Assembly (NCBI RefSeq): GCF_000472425.1
Contig: NZ_AXAI01000017.1
Location: forward strand, 191-64,190
DNA length: 64,000 nucleotides
Source: Bradyrhizobium sp. Tv2a-2
Lineage (GTDB): Bacteria > Pseudomonadota > Alphaproteobacteria > Rhizobiales > Xanthobacteraceae
Direction of reading: 5' to 3'
Part shown: positions 23,832 through 33,956 of the stretch, one piece after another
Layout of the letters: each line of letters opens with the position of its first letter
Position numbering within the stretch: the first letter of the stretch is position 1
Notes under the pieces: generated by a model
The model's input: the letters and a program-made list of their open reading frames with translations, nothing else
Told to the model about the DNA's origin: nothing
The model's database searches: none
Program-made: the position numbers and the translations under genes

Positions 23832-25068
23832 ACGATTCCGTGGCTCTCTCGCCGTAACCGCCCTGCTCCTTACTACGGCCTCGTCCTTTGCGGGCGATAC
23901 CGACCCGCAAGCGTTCACGCAGATCGAGCGCGGACGATATCTGACGATTCTTTCCGACTGTGCGAGCTGCCACACGGTTCCGGACAGTAGCCAACCCTTC
24001 GCCGGCGGCCGGCCGATCGAAACTCCGTTTGGCAATATCGTCGCGCCGAATATCACGCCGGATCCCGAAACCGGCGTCGGCAGCTGGAGCGATGAGCAAT
24101 TTGATGCGGCTGTCCGGAAAGGCATCGGACGCAACGGCTCGCGTCTCTATCCGGCGATGCCTTACAACGCCTATACAAAAATGTCCCGCGACGACGTGCT
24201 CGCGATCCGCGCCTATCTGAATACAGTGCCGCCGGTCGGCAACGCCGTCATCGCCAACACACTGCCATTCCCGTTCAACATCCGCACAGCCATGCGGGTC
24301 TGGGACGCCCTCTACTTCAAGGAAGGCGACTATCGACCGGATCCCAAGCAATCGGTCGAATGGAATCGCGGTGCTTACCTGGTTGACGGTCCAGGCCATT
24401 GCGGCGCTTGCCATACTCCGAAGACCTTTCTTGGCGGCGACAAAACCGATCAATATCTCCAGGGTAGTTATCTCCAAGGCTGGTCAGCTCCCGATATAAC
24501 AAACAACTCCCGCCTCGGCTTGGGTGGATGGTCGAAAGAGGATCTGGTTTCCTATCTAAAATCTGGCCACAACCGCGTCACTGCGGCCACCGGACCGATG
24601 GGCGAAGTGGTGACGCTCTCAACCGCGCACATGACAGATCCCGACCTCAATGCCATTGCGACCTACTTGAAATCGCTGCCGGGCAAGACCGAGCAAGCTT
24701 CACCGCTTTCCGCGAATGAGCCCACAATGGCCGCCGGCGCCGCCATCTATCGCGACCAATGCTCGGCATGCCACGGCCTGGACGGCAAGGGCGTCGCTGA
24801 ACTGTTTCCGTCCATCGCAGACTCGTCAATGGCGAGGTCGGACGATCCGACGACTTCGATACGGATCATTTTGAGGGGCGCCCGAAGTGTGGGAACCAGC
24901 GCCCAGCCCACTGCTCCCGGAATGCCCTCTTATGGCCGGCAACTGGACGACAACGAGGTCGCGGCGGTCCTCACCTATATGCGAAATAGCTGGGGCGGCG
25001 CGGCCGGCGCTGTTGCCGCTGACCAGGTTTCGAAAGTGAGGCTGGATACCGCGCTTCGGCCGGATTAG
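23824..25068 (+). CDS. Three-haem cytochrome c subunit of the dehydrogenase complex
   Basis: 414 residues from ATG 23824, overlapping the flavoprotein stop by 8 bp. Sec signal RFRGSLAVTALLLTTASSFA. Three CxxCH haem sites: CASCH (about residue 46), CGACH (193) and CSACH (313). The architecture and length match the membrane-associated cytochrome subunit of alcohol, sorbitol and gluconate dehydrogenases, which feeds ubiquinone or the respiratory chain. No strong C-terminal membrane anchor is visible. Confidence 0.92.
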   Translation: MRRRFRGSLAVTALLLTTASSFAGDTDPQAFTQIERGRYLTILSDCASCHTVPDSSQPFAGGRPIETPFGNIVAPNITPDPETGVGSWSDEQFDAAVRKGIGRNGSRLYPAMPYNAYTKMSRDDVLAIRAYLNTVPPVGNAVIANTLPFPFNIRTAMRVWDALYFKEGDYRPDPKQSVEWNRGAYLVDGPGHCGACHTPKTFLGGDKTDQYLQGSYLQGWSAPDITNNSRLGLGGWSKEDLVSYLKSGHNRVTAATGPMGEVVTLSTAHMTDPDLNAIATYLKSLPGKTEQASPLSANEPTMAAGAAIYRDQCSACHGLDGKGVAELFPSIADSSMARSDDPTTSIRIILRGARSVGTSAQPTAPGMPSYGRQLDDNEVAAVLTYMRNSWGGAAGAVAADQVSKVRLDTALRPD

Positions 25069-25202
25069 TCCATCCGCATGGCGCCGATGCACCCGCGCTG
25101 CTCCCGGCGTTGTAGGGGTTTTCCGCGGAGCTACTCTTGGAGGCAGGACGCAGTTGGCGTCCCGCTCAAACGAGCGGCCGGCCAGATTCAGGAGTCCGGC
25201 AG

Positions 25203-28200
25203 ATGAACGTATCTTCGCGAATCCCCGCCAAAAGAGCGGCTGATCTCGAGGTCTTGTGGGACGACGGGGAACGCGTCGTCTGCCGCGAACGGCACCCGGG
25301 CGCTGAAGGCAAGCCAAACAGCGTCCTTATCGTTAGGCTGACCGCTGACTGTCCGATACCCGCTGGCCTCGACAGACTTGCGCATGAATACGCCTTGCGG
25401 GATGAGCTGAACGGCGCCTGGGCCGTACGACCCCTCGAGCTGATCCGCGAGCGCGGTCGGACCTTGTTGGTGCTCGAAGACCCTGACAGCGAGCCGCTCG
25501 ACCGGCTGCTCGGCGCGCCGATGACGTTGGAGCGCTTTTTGCCGCTGGCTATCGCCATCGCCGCCGCGGTCACCCAACTCCATCGGCAAGGCTTGATCCA
25601 CAAGGATCTGAAACCAGCAAATCTCCTGGTGAACGGCACGGATGAAGTCAGGGTGACAGGATTTGGCATCGCCTCGCGCTTGTCGCGCGAGCGGCAGCAG
25701 CTTGAACCGGCCGAGACCATCGCCGGCACGCTCGCCTACATGGCGCCCGAACAAACCGGACGTATGAACCGCTCGATCGATTCCCGCAGCGACTTATACG
25801 CACTCGGCGTTACATTCTACCGGATGCTCACGGGCACCCTGCCGTTCACCGCGACCGCTCCGATGGAATGGGTGCACTGCCACATCGCGAGGCGGCCGGT
25901 GCCGCCTGCCGAACGAATGAGGGGCGTGCCTGGCGCCGTCTCGGCGATCATCATGAAGCTTCTCGCCAAGACGGCCGAGGAGCGCTACCAGACCGCTGCC
26001 GGACTCAAGAATGATCTGCAGCGCGGCCTTGCCGCGTGGGAGGCGCAAGGCCGGATCGAGGATTTTGTCCTCGGCGAAACCGATATGCCGGACCGGCTCC
26101 TGATTCCGGAGAAGTTGTACGGCAGAGAGCCTGAGATCGAAAGCCTGCTCGCCTCGTTCAACCGCGTCGCCCAGAGGGGTACCCCGGCGCTGGTCCTGGT
26201 GTCCGGCCATTCCGGGATCGGCAAGTCGGCACTCGTTCACGAGCTGGATAAAGCATTGGTCCCGATGGGCGGTCTCTTCGCATCGGGCAAACTTGATCAG
26301 CATAAGCGCGATATGCCCTATGCGACGCTAGCTCAGGCATTTCAGGGTCTTATCCGGGGCCTTCTCGCCAAAAGCGACGCCGACTTGGCGCCGTGGCGCG
26401 ACGCGCTGCGCCAAGCGTTGAACCCGCTCGGCCAGCTCATGGTCGATCTCGTTCCCGAACTGCAGATGGTCATCGGCGATCAACCTCCGGTCCCGGACGC
26501 TTCGCTGCAAGACGCACAGCGCCGCTTTCAACTCGTCGTTCAGCGCTTCATTGGCGTCTTCGCCCAGCCAGACCATCCACTCGCTATCTTCCTGGACGAT
26601 TTGCAGTGGCTGGATGTGGCCACGCTGGATCTAATCGAGACTCTGTTAGCCCGGTCCGACCTCCGACACCTGCTCCTGATCGGCGCCTATCGTCACAACG
26701 AGGTCGATGCGAAACACCTTCTGACGCAAAAGCTCGCGGCGATTCGCCAGTCCGGCGCACGAGTCCAGGAGATCAGCCTGGCGCCCATCTCCCGAGGCGA
26801 CGTCGAGCAATTCACGTTGGATGCCGTTCGCTGCGATCTCGCGCGCGCCGCGCCACTCGCTCAGCTGATGCATCAAAAGACGGGCGGCAATCCATTCTTT
26901 CTCATCCAATTTCTGCACGCGCTCGCCGAAGAAGAGTTGCTGACATTCGATCACGACAAGGCCCAGTGGCGCTGGGATCTCGAACGCATCCATGCCAAGG
27001 GCTATACCGAAAACGTCGCAGACCTTATGGTTGGCAAGCTGAGCGGCTTGCGCGGCGAGACCCGGCAGGCCCTGCTGACATTGGCCTGCCTGGGCAACGG
27101 CGCCGAAGTGACGACGCTCTCTTGGGTGCACGGGACATCGGAGCAACAGGTACACGCGGATTTGCGCGAAGCGGTTCGTCTTGAATTGGTGCAGCGTCTC
27201 GATAGCTCCTACGCCTTCGCACACGACCGCGTGCAGGAAGCCGCCTATGGGTTGCAGCCGGACGCAAACAAGCGGGCAGCTCTGCATCTACGCATCGGCA
27301 TCACGCTTGCAGCACACCTTGCGCCAGACGAGACGAGCAAGAAACTCTACATTGTTGCCAACCAGCTGAACCGCGGCGTCACCGCCTTGACGAGTGAGGC
27401 CGAACGGAAACAGATCATAACCGTCAACCTCGCTGCTAGCCAGCGGGCACGGAATGCCACAGCCTACCATGCAGCCATAATCTACCTTGAGATCGCACGC
27501 AGGCTACTCGGAGAGGAAGCCCATCCGCGCTGCAGCCGGACCGCCTTCGCAGTCGCATCGCTTCACGCCGAGTGCGAATTCCTGGTCGGGCATCTGGATG
27601 TCGCAGAAACGGAATTGCTGGTCCTCTCGCAGAGTTGCTCGGACGTCCTGGCTGGCGCCGACGTCGCCAGGCTTCAGGCGCAACTCTACACCGCCGCGGG
27701 GCAACTCGAGCGCGCCGTCGATGTCTGTCTGGCGTTCTTGCGCCAGGTCGGGATCGACTGGTCCCCTCACCCGAGTCGCAGCCAAGTAGACGAGGAACGG
27801 CAGCGCCTGCGAAGCCTGGCAGGGGAATTGTCCGATGACCGGCTTCATGCGATGCCCGCAATGACCGATTCCGGTCACCGCGCAACGATGTGCGTTTTGG
27901 CCGACCTGGTCACGCCCGCCTTTCTCACTGATCGCAACCTGTCCGATATCATGCTGCTGGCAGCAGCACGGCTGACGCTCGAGCACGGGATCTGCCCCGA
28001 AACCTGCTATCCATTGACCACCATATTCGGCGTTCTCGCCAGCAATTCGACTGATGTGTCGCTTGGATTCCGACTATCCCAATTTGGGGCTGCCCTCGCT
28101 GACAAGCAGCCGCAATCGGGACTGAGCGGACGGGCTCTTTTGGTATTCGGGCTCCATGTCACACCATGGGTACGTCCGATCCGATCCGGACGGCCATTCA

Positions 28201-30719
28201 TACAGCGCGGTCTTGCGATTTCCCTGGCGGTCGGGGATCTGGCCTTCGCTGCCTACTCGCACCGCGGATTGCTGTCCGTGGGACTCTTCTGCGGCGAGCC
28301 GCTCCCTGACCTTTGCTTGCACGCCGAGCAGGCGCTGGCGTTCGCCGACGCCTATGGCCTCCGGCTATCCATCGAGTTCTTCGCCAAACAAAGAGGTCTG
28401 GCGCTAGGCCTGATGGGGCGCGACGAGGAGCGCAGCTTCGACGTGCCAGGTGAGCCCCGCCCCTCGGACATTACCGAGCCGTTGAGTGCCTTCTTCTATT
28501 ACGCCGCGCAAGTCCAGCTCAATCTGCTCGCCGGACGTCCCGATATCGCGCTTGCGCGCGCCGAGCGTGCGGAACAACTATCGTGGTGCGCCCGGGCCTA
28601 TTCGGAGTTCACTGAATATCGCTTCTATACGGGGCTCGCCCATGCCGCCGCCCATGACGCGTCATCGCCCGAAGACCGCAAGAAACACATCGGCGGCCTC
28701 CGCGAACAGCACCGCAAACTCACGATCTGGTCCGACCGCTGTCCGGCCAACTTTGCCGCTCGACAAGCACTGCTCGCTGCCGAGATCAATCGCATCGAAG
28801 GCCACGAACTGGAAGCAGAACGCTTATACGAAGAGTCGATCCGATTGGCACGGGAAGCGGAATTCGTCCAAATCGAGGCGATCGCCGCGGAGCATGCGGC
28901 CCGGTTCTACGAGGCTCGCGGCATCCAAACGGTCGTTCTCTCATATCTGACGATTGCACGCGATTGCTATCTCCGGTGGGGTGCAGAGGCCAAGGTGCGG
29001 CATCTCGAAGAGACGTTTCCGAACCTCCGAGGGAGAGACGCGGGTCTCGGTCTGATGCGTACTATCGGGGCGCCGGTTGAGCATCTGGACCTGGCCACGG
29101 TTCTCAAAGTGTCGGAAGCCGTGTCAGGTGAGATCGTTCTGGAGAAGCTCATCGATACACTGCTGCGCACAGCAATCGAACATGCCGGCGCGGAACGCGG
29201 CCTGCTGATTTTGCCGAAGGGATCGGAGTTACGGATTCAGGCCGAAGCGACGACCGGCGGCGCATCGATCGCCATCGGTCTCTGCGACCTGCCGCTCTGC
29301 GGCGCAGAAATGCCCGAGTCGATTGTTCTATACGCTGCGCGCCTGCAGGAAAGCGTCATCCTCGACGACGCTTCCGCGCTCGGCGCATTTGCAAACGACG
29401 CATATGTCCGCCGCAAGCGCACACGTTCGGTCCTCACTTTGCCGCTCATCAAGCAGGGCAAGCTCGTAGCGTTGCTATATCTCGAAAACAGTCTCGCACC
29501 GCGCGTATTTACGCCAGCGCGAGTCGCCGTTCTGAAATTTCTCGCGTCCGAGGCTGCGACTTCGCTCGACAACGCTCGCCTGTACCGCGAGCTTCAGGAA
29601 CGGGAATCCCGGATTCGTCGCCTGGTCGATTCCAATATCATCGGGATCTTCATCTTCGATCACGTCCCTAATATCCTCGACGCCAACCAATCCTTCCTTA
29701 GGACTTTGGGATACGACCGCGAGGATATCAAGGCCGGCCGGTTGTGCTGGGCCGAGTTGACGCCGCCCGAATGGCGCGACCGCACCGCGCGCGCCCGGGC
29801 AGAACTAAAGGCGACCAGAGTTGTCCAACCCTTCGAGAAGGAATTCTTCCGCAAGGACGGCAGCCGCGTGCCGGTGCTGACCGGCGGAGCCTTATTCGAC
29901 GATGAACGCGAGCAAGGTGTTGCTTTCGTGCTGGATCTCAGCGAGCGCAAGCGCGCGGAAACCGAGGCTCGCGAGAACGAGCAGCGCTACCGCGAAGCAC
30001 AGATGGAGTTGGCCCACGCGAACCGTGTCGCGGTGACCGGTCAGTTGACCGCATCGATCGCTCATGAGGTCAACCAGCCGACCACCGCCGTGATTGCCAG
30101 CGCGGAAGCTGCACTGCGGTGGCTGGAGCGTCAACCACCCGAACTGGAGGCTGTGCGCCAGGCACTGGCCCGCGTCGTCCAGAATGGCATTCGGGCAAGC
30201 GAGGTCATCGGGCGAATTCGCGATCTCATCAAGAAGAAACCGCCGAAAACGGGCTTCCTGGCAGTCAACCGGGTCATGCACGAGGTGATCGAGCTCACTC
30301 GGGCGGAGGCCGCAAGGAACCGAGTGTCGGTGCGAACTGCATTTGCGGAAGGCCTTCCCGAGATCTTAGGAGATCGGGTCGAGCTGCAACAGGTTGCCGT
30401 CAATCTGATCCTCAATGCCATCGAGGCGATGAGCGAAATGGCGTCGGGAGCGCGAGAACTCGTGATCCGCACAGCCTACGCTGACCGCGATGGCGTTCTC
30501 GTTGCGATCATGGATACAGGCCCGGGATTGTCGCCCGCAGATCACGATCGCATCTTCGAGCCCTTCTATTCGACAAAGTCGGGCGGTTTGGGAATCGGGC
30601 TGTCGATATGCCGGTCGATCATTGAGTCATATGGCGGTCGATTGTGGGCCAGCCCAAACCAACCTTGCGGGGCCGCTTTTCAGTTCACCATACCCGCACG
30701 CGGAGCTACGAGCGATTGA
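25203..30719 (+). CDS. Trifunctional Ser/Thr kinase / ATPase / sensor histidine kinase
   Basis: 1838 residues from ATG 25203. Order: Ser/Thr kinase (about 15-280; HKDLKPANLL with catalytic Asp near 135, GTLAYMAPEQTGRMN; the DFG motif reads TGFG); AAA-type ATPase (Walker A GHSGIGKSAL near 334; Walker B LAIFLDDLQWLD); long helical TPR-like region to about 1290; GAF (1310-1460); PAS (1470-1585); HisKA with phospho-His in SIAHEVNQPTTAV (1621); HATPase (NLILNAIEAM, DTGPGLS, GGLGIGLSICR). No membrane segments, so a cytosolic multi-input kinase. There is no adjacent response regulator; it is encoded 135 bp after the dehydrogenase complex. Confidence 0.93.
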   Translation: MNVSSRIPAKRAADLEVLWDDGERVVCRERHPGAEGKPNSVLIVRLTADCPIPAGLDRLAHEYALRDELNGAWAVRPLELIRERGRTLLVLEDPDSEPLDRLLGAPMTLERFLPLAIAIAAAVTQLHRQGLIHKDLKPANLLVNGTDEVRVTGFGIASRLSRERQQLEPAETIAGTLAYMAPEQTGRMNRSIDSRSDLYALGVTFYRMLTGTLPFTATAPMEWVHCHIARRPVPPAERMRGVPGAVSAIIMKLLAKTAEERYQTAAGLKNDLQRGLAAWEAQGRIEDFVLGETDMPDRLLIPEKLYGREPEIESLLASFNRVAQRGTPALVLVSGHSGIGKSALVHELDKALVPMGGLFASGKLDQHKRDMPYATLAQAFQGLIRGLLAKSDADLAPWRDALRQALNPLGQLMVDLVPELQMVIGDQPPVPDASLQDAQRRFQLVVQRFIGVFAQPDHPLAIFLDDLQWLDVATLDLIETLLARSDLRHLLLIGAYRHNEVDAKHLLTQKLAAIRQSGARVQEISLAPISRGDVEQFTLDAVRCDLARAAPLAQLMHQKTGGNPFFLIQFLHALAEEELLTFDHDKAQWRWDLERIHAKGYTENVADLMVGKLSGLRGETRQALLTLACLGNGAEVTTLSWVHGTSEQQVHADLREAVRLELVQRLDSSYAFAHDRVQEAAYGLQPDANKRAALHLRIGITLAAHLAPDETSKKLYIVANQLNRGVTALTSEAERKQIITVNLAASQRARNATAYHAAIIYLEIARRLLGEEAHPRCSRTAFAVASLHAECEFLVGHLDVAETELLVLSQSCSDVLAGADVARLQAQLYTAAGQLERAVDVCLAFLRQVGIDWSPHPSRSQVDEERQRLRSLAGELSDDRLHAMPAMTDSGHRATMCVLADLVTPAFLTDRNLSDIMLLAAARLTLEHGICPETCYPLTTIFGVLASNSTDVSLGFRLSQFGAALADKQPQSGLSGRALLVFGLHVTPWVRPIRSGRPFIQRGLAISLAVGDLAFAAYSHRGLLSVGLFCGEPLPDLCLHAEQALAFADAYGLRLSIEFFAKQRGLALGLMGRDEERSFDVPGEPRPSDITEPLSAFFYYAAQVQLNLLAGRPDIALARAERAEQLSWCARAYSEFTEYRFYTGLAHAAAHDASSPEDRKKHIGGLREQHRKLTIWSDRCPANFAARQALLAAEINRIEGHELEAERLYEESIRLAREAEFVQIEAIAAEHAARFYEARGIQTVVLSYLTIARDCYLRWGAEAKVRHLEETFPNLRGRDAGLGLMRTIGAPVEHLDLATVLKVSEAVSGEIVLEKLIDTLLRTAIEHAGAERGLLILPKGSELRIQAEATTGGASIAIGLCDLPLCGAEMPESIVLYAARLQESVILDDASALGAFANDAYVRRKRTRSVLTLPLIKQGKLVALLYLENSLAPRVFTPARVAVLKFLASEAATSLDNARLYRELQERESRIRRLVDSNIIGIFIFDHVPNILDANQSFLRTLGYDREDIKAGRLCWAELTPPEWRDRTARARAELKATRVVQPFEKEFFRKDGSRVPVLTGGALFDDEREQGVAFVLDLSERKRAETEARENEQRYREAQMELAHANRVAVTGQLTASIAHEVNQPTTAVIASAEAALRWLERQPPELEAVRQALARVVQNGIRASEVIGRIRDLIKKKPPKTGFLAVNRVMHEVIELTRAEAARNRVSVRTAFAEGLPEILGDRVELQQVAVNLILNAIEAMSEMASGARELVIRTAYADRDGVLVAIMDTGPGLSPADHDRIFEPFYSTKSGGLGIGLSICRSIIESYGGRLWASPNQPCGAAFQFTIPARGATSD

Positions 30720-30738
30720 GCAATCGTGTGTTGGCGGC

Positions 30739-31395
30739 TCATTCGCTGGCGCGCATAGCGCGCTCTCGATGGGCGGCTTGTTTGGCGCGGTTACCGCAGA
30801 CCGACATCGAGCACCAACGCCGGACGCGCCCCCGCGTTCTATCCACGAACAACAAGGTGCAACGATGCCCTTCGCAGGCCTTGACGTGCCGGAAGTCCTC
30901 TTCACATACAAGCCGGGCCATCGCTTGCGCGATCGGAAATAGCAGCGCATCGGGGGACCGCCATCGGCGCTGCGGGCTCCATACCAGTCCAGAGACGGAC
31001 GGCTCGTTTTGCTCCGACTTCTTCCGGACCGTCTCACCGGCGACGACTTGGCCGAATTCCTCGTCCCTGACGAGCACCCGGTTTAGCGGCTCCAGTTCGT
31101 GGATAGCCTTCGCCCTCAGCGGCTTGCCTCTGTGCGCATTCACAAATCCACGAAACCATTCCCGCAGCTTGCGCGCCTGAGCAGCCACAGCATCGAAATC
31201 GCCGGGCGCCGCCCTTTTTCGCAGTTCGGCTACGACCTTGGGAGCCACCAAGCCGGCCTGCAAGAGCCACGAGATCAGGTCCTCGCCCGAAGTGATCCAC
31301 TCGACCTGGCTATCCACGGGGGTGGCGAGCGCGTTCAGAAAATCCAGGCCGGGGGAATCCGCAATAAAGAAAGGCGGAGGACGTTGATCAGCCAT
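30739..31395 (-). CDS. CGNR zinc-finger (ABATE domain) protein
   Basis: 218 residues. The N-terminal ABATE-like domain (LDFLNALATPVDSQVEWITS, VVAELRKRAAPGDFDAVAAQ) is followed by a C-terminal zinc finger: C..HRCTLLFVDRTRGRVRRWC then SMSVCGNRAKQAAHRER. The CGNR motif is the family signature. These proteins are presumed transcriptional regulators from the stress-type finger; targets are unknown. It is convergent with the giant kinase gene, 20 bp away. Confidence 0.9.
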   Translation of the reverse strand: MADQRPPPFFIADSPGLDFLNALATPVDSQVEWITSGEDLISWLLQAGLVAPKVVAELRKRAAPGDFDAVAAQARKLREWFRGFVNAHRGKPLRAKAIHELEPLNRVLVRDEEFGQVVAGETVRKKSEQNEPSVSGLVWSPQRRWRSPDALLFPIAQAMARLVCEEDFRHVKACEGHRCTLLFVDRTRGRVRRWCSMSVCGNRAKQAAHRERAMRASE

Positions 31396-31451
31396 GACAA
31401 TAACCTTCAGCGGGCGATCAACAGGTAACCTTTAAGGACGACCTTGACAAG

Positions 31452-31958
31452 TTACACATGACCGCTCTCGCGCGGAAAGCCCGTGATGGCTGCTTTGGCT
31501 TCTGGCTGCCGGTGTGCACCTCCCTCGAGCAAGGTGGCCAATCGCTGCAGAGCGAGTGTGTAGCCTTCCGTCCCAAAGCCCGCAATCACGCCATCTGCAC
31601 GGCCCGAGACGTAGGAATGATGACGGAAGGGCTCCCGCTTGTGGATATTCGATATGTGAACTTCGATGACAGCCCCGTCAAACGCGTTGAGCGCGTCCAG
31701 GACTGCCACGGACGTGTGCGTGAACGCCGCCGGATTGATCACAATGCCGGCAGCGATCTCGCGAGCTTCGTGAATCCAGTCAATGATTTCATATTCGCGA
31801 TTGCTCTGATGAAAACGAAGCTCAAGCCTGTTGGCTTCGGCGAAGCGGCGACAGGCAACCTCCACATCGCCGAGCGTTTCATGACCATACATGTGAGGCT
31901 GTCGCTTGCCGAGCAGATTGAGATTTGGGCCATTCAGCACGTATATGAGCCGCTTCAT
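31452..31958 (-). CDS. aroQ: Type II 3-dehydroquinate dehydratase
   Basis: 168 residues. Signature segments: [20 protein letters not shown] (Arg and Tyr of the active-site lid), [33 protein letters not shown], and [20 protein letters not shown] (catalytic His and the shikimate loop). It interconverts 3-dehydroquinate and 3-dehydroshikimate. It is slightly longer at the C-terminus than the usual 145-150 residues. Its neighbour 38 bp downstream-to-upstream is an MHS transporter rather than accB or other core genes, so a catabolic quinate/shikimate role is as likely as the biosynthetic one. Confidence 0.92.
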   Translation of the reverse strand: MKRLIYVLNGPNLNLLGKRQPHMYGHETLGDVEVACRRFAEANRLELRFHQSNREYEIIDWIHEAREIAAGIVINPAAFTHTSVAVLDALNAFDGAVIEVHISNIHKREPFRHHSYVSGRADGVIAGFGTEGYTLALQRLATLLEGGAHRQPEAKAAITGFPRESGHV

Positions 31959-31996
31959 TGAGCACCGAATATCTTGAGACCGGATCCGACCATCGA

Positions 31997-33400
31997 TCAG
32001 CCGCCTGCAAGGCGAGTATCGCCAATCGTGCCAAGCGCCCTGATCCGCGTGTACTCGTCCTTGGGGACAGGAACTGCGTCGGGATTGCCGAGATCGTTCA
32101 GATTGAGCGAATAGGTCTCGCGCGCGGAAAACGCCGCGATCGAAGCGATCGCGGCGACGCCCAGCGTGATCCCGCCTATGGTCAGCGGAATATTGCTGGA
32201 GCCGGGAGGCGCGACAGCCGCAAAGAGGGCGGGCAGGAATGCACTCAGCGCGGTTCCAATGTTCTGCCCGATCGCCATTGCTGACACGCGATAGCGGGTA
32301 CGGAATAGCTCGGGATAGAAGGCAGGAAAGACCGCATTATAGCCCTGGTACAGCACCCCCCACATGAAAAGCGACACGACCACTGCCATCCAAACATCGT
32401 GAATGCTGACGGCATAGAGATAGAAGAAAGATAGCAAGGCAGCCGCCAGCGATCCCGCGATGATCGGAGGACGACGACCGATCTTGTCGGAGAGCGTCCC
32501 GACGAAAGGAATGATCACCACGGCTATGATGTTGCCGGCAACGGGAATCCAAAGATAAATCTCTTTTGCGAAGCCGACGCCGTAGGCCGGCTGCACGGCA
32601 TAGGCAGCTCCGAAAATCGTGGCGACGACGGGGATAACGTTCATCAACGACATGCAGGCCACGCGCAGAATATCGGCCCAGCTCTGTCGGAAAGCCTCGA
32701 CGATCGGCGTTTGCGGTAGCTCGCCTGCCCTTTCCTCCCGTTCGAACGCCGGAGTTTCATTGACTTCACGGCGAATAATGTAAGCGGCGATGATGACGAA
32801 GAAACTCAGGATGAACGGGATGCGCCAACCCCAGCTGTTGAAGGCTTCGGAGGGCAAATAGGCTGCCAGTGGCAGGAACACGGCAGCGGCAAGGATCTGG
32901 CCGGCCTGCACGCCTTGCAGGCTAAAGCTCGCATAATAGCCGCGCCGGCCCAGCGGCGCGTGTTCGAGGATCATGGAGCTGGCGCCCGAAATCTCTCCCG
33001 CGACAGCAAAGCCCTGGATCAGCCGCAGCGCCACCAGAAGGATGGGCGCCCAAATGCCAACCTGCTGGTACGTCGGAAGGATGCCGACCGCCATGGTCGA
33101 GCCACCCATCAGGAACATGCAAAGCAGCAGGACGTTTCGGCGTCCATGCGTATCGCCCCAGTGCCCGAGGCAGAGGGCGCCGATTGGCCGGGCGACATAG
33201 CCTACGCCGTAGGTCGCCAGCGACGCGATGATCGCCACGGTGGGGTTCTGGGAAGGAAAGAAGATCTGCGGAAAGACGAGAGATGCAGCGGTCGCGTAGA
33301 TGAAGAAGTCATAATATTCGAGGGCGGATCCTATCCAACCGCTGGCGGCGGCCCTCCTCGATTGATGCAGGTTTGTCGCACGGCTCGACGATTCACTCAT
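31997..33400 (-). CDS. MFS transporter, metabolite:H+ symporter (MHS) family
   Basis: 467 residues with twelve predicted membrane helices. The family signature is at the start: [20 protein letters not shown], then [20 protein letters not shown] (loop 2-3 motif) and [19 protein letters not shown]. Close relatives include ShiA (shikimate), ProP and KgtP. Its pairing with a dehydroquinase suggests uptake of quinate, shikimate or a related hydroaromatic acid, which is inference. It is the first gene of the unit; the aroQ gene follows 38 bp after it. Confidence 0.9.
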   Translation of the reverse strand: MSESSSRATNLHQSRRAAASGWIGSALEYYDFFIYATAASLVFPQIFFPSQNPTVAIIASLATYGVGYVARPIGALCLGHWGDTHGRRNVLLLCMFLMGGSTMAVGILPTYQQVGIWAPILLVALRLIQGFAVAGEISGASSMILEHAPLGRRGYYASFSLQGVQAGQILAAAVFLPLAAYLPSEAFNSWGWRIPFILSFFVIIAAYIIRREVNETPAFEREERAGELPQTPIVEAFRQSWADILRVACMSLMNVIPVVATIFGAAYAVQPAYGVGFAKEIYLWIPVAGNIIAVVIIPFVGTLSDKIGRRPPIIAGSLAAALLSFFYLYAVSIHDVWMAVVVSLFMWGVLYQGYNAVFPAFYPELFRTRYRVSAMAIGQNIGTALSAFLPALFAAVAPPGSSNIPLTIGGITLGVAAIASIAAFSARETYSLNLNDLGNPDAVPVPKDEYTRIRALGTIGDTRLAGG

Positions 33401-33956
33401 TTTTCGCTTCCTCCGGCGTTGATGACTGGCGGCCCGTCGAAAGCGGGCTTTTTTGTTTTGCGGGGTGCTCTGTGGGGCGTTGGCGCGGCGCAGCCACTTC
33501 GTCCCGAATGCGGCAAACCATATCGGTGCGGCGGCTTAACACAATTACCCATTTGTGCTGCGGGCTTAACCTCGTGTTATTTTTCAGCGAAGCGACCTTT
33601 GCAGTTTTGATTGCCCGCATGCCCGCCATGGTCTGCCCGGTCAGAAACAACGACAGGGGCTGTCGTCACAGAGAAGCAACATGGAGTGATTTGATCTTTC
33701 CGAAAACAGTCCGACCGGCGAGATTACGCCGACATTGTCGACCTGGATCGACCGTTCGACGCCGCGACGTCGAAGCGCCGACTTCCGCGGCGCAACATGC
33801 AAAATGAGACTGCCTGTCAAGCCTCAGGGAGGTGAAGACACGCGCACTGTCCCCACCATCGGCTAGCCTTGCGCACACGATGCGAAGCTTTGCGAAGGGA
33901 GCCGCGGCAGCGCGGCCGGCGAACCTATCGTTCGAACGACATCAGGGAGGAGTGCA
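33401..33956. other. Divergent intergenic region, 556 bp
   Basis: Between the MHS transporter (leftward) and the ABC binding-protein gene (rightward). No supported gene. A terminator-like hairpin pointing right lies at 33432-33454, which is odd because no rightward gene precedes it. The promoter of the large rightward operon should be in the right half; GGGAGGAG before 33957 is its ribosome-binding site. Confidence 0.5.
33432..33454 (+). terminator. Orphan rho-independent terminator, plus strand
   Basis: GCCCG (33432-33436) pairs with CGGGC (33444-33448) around a 7-nt loop, followed by TTTTTTG and TTTT. It points right but stands just upstream of a leftward gene (MHS transporter, start 33400), so it may end an antisense or small RNA initiated within that gene, or protect the downstream operon from read-through. 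Confidence 0.6.
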
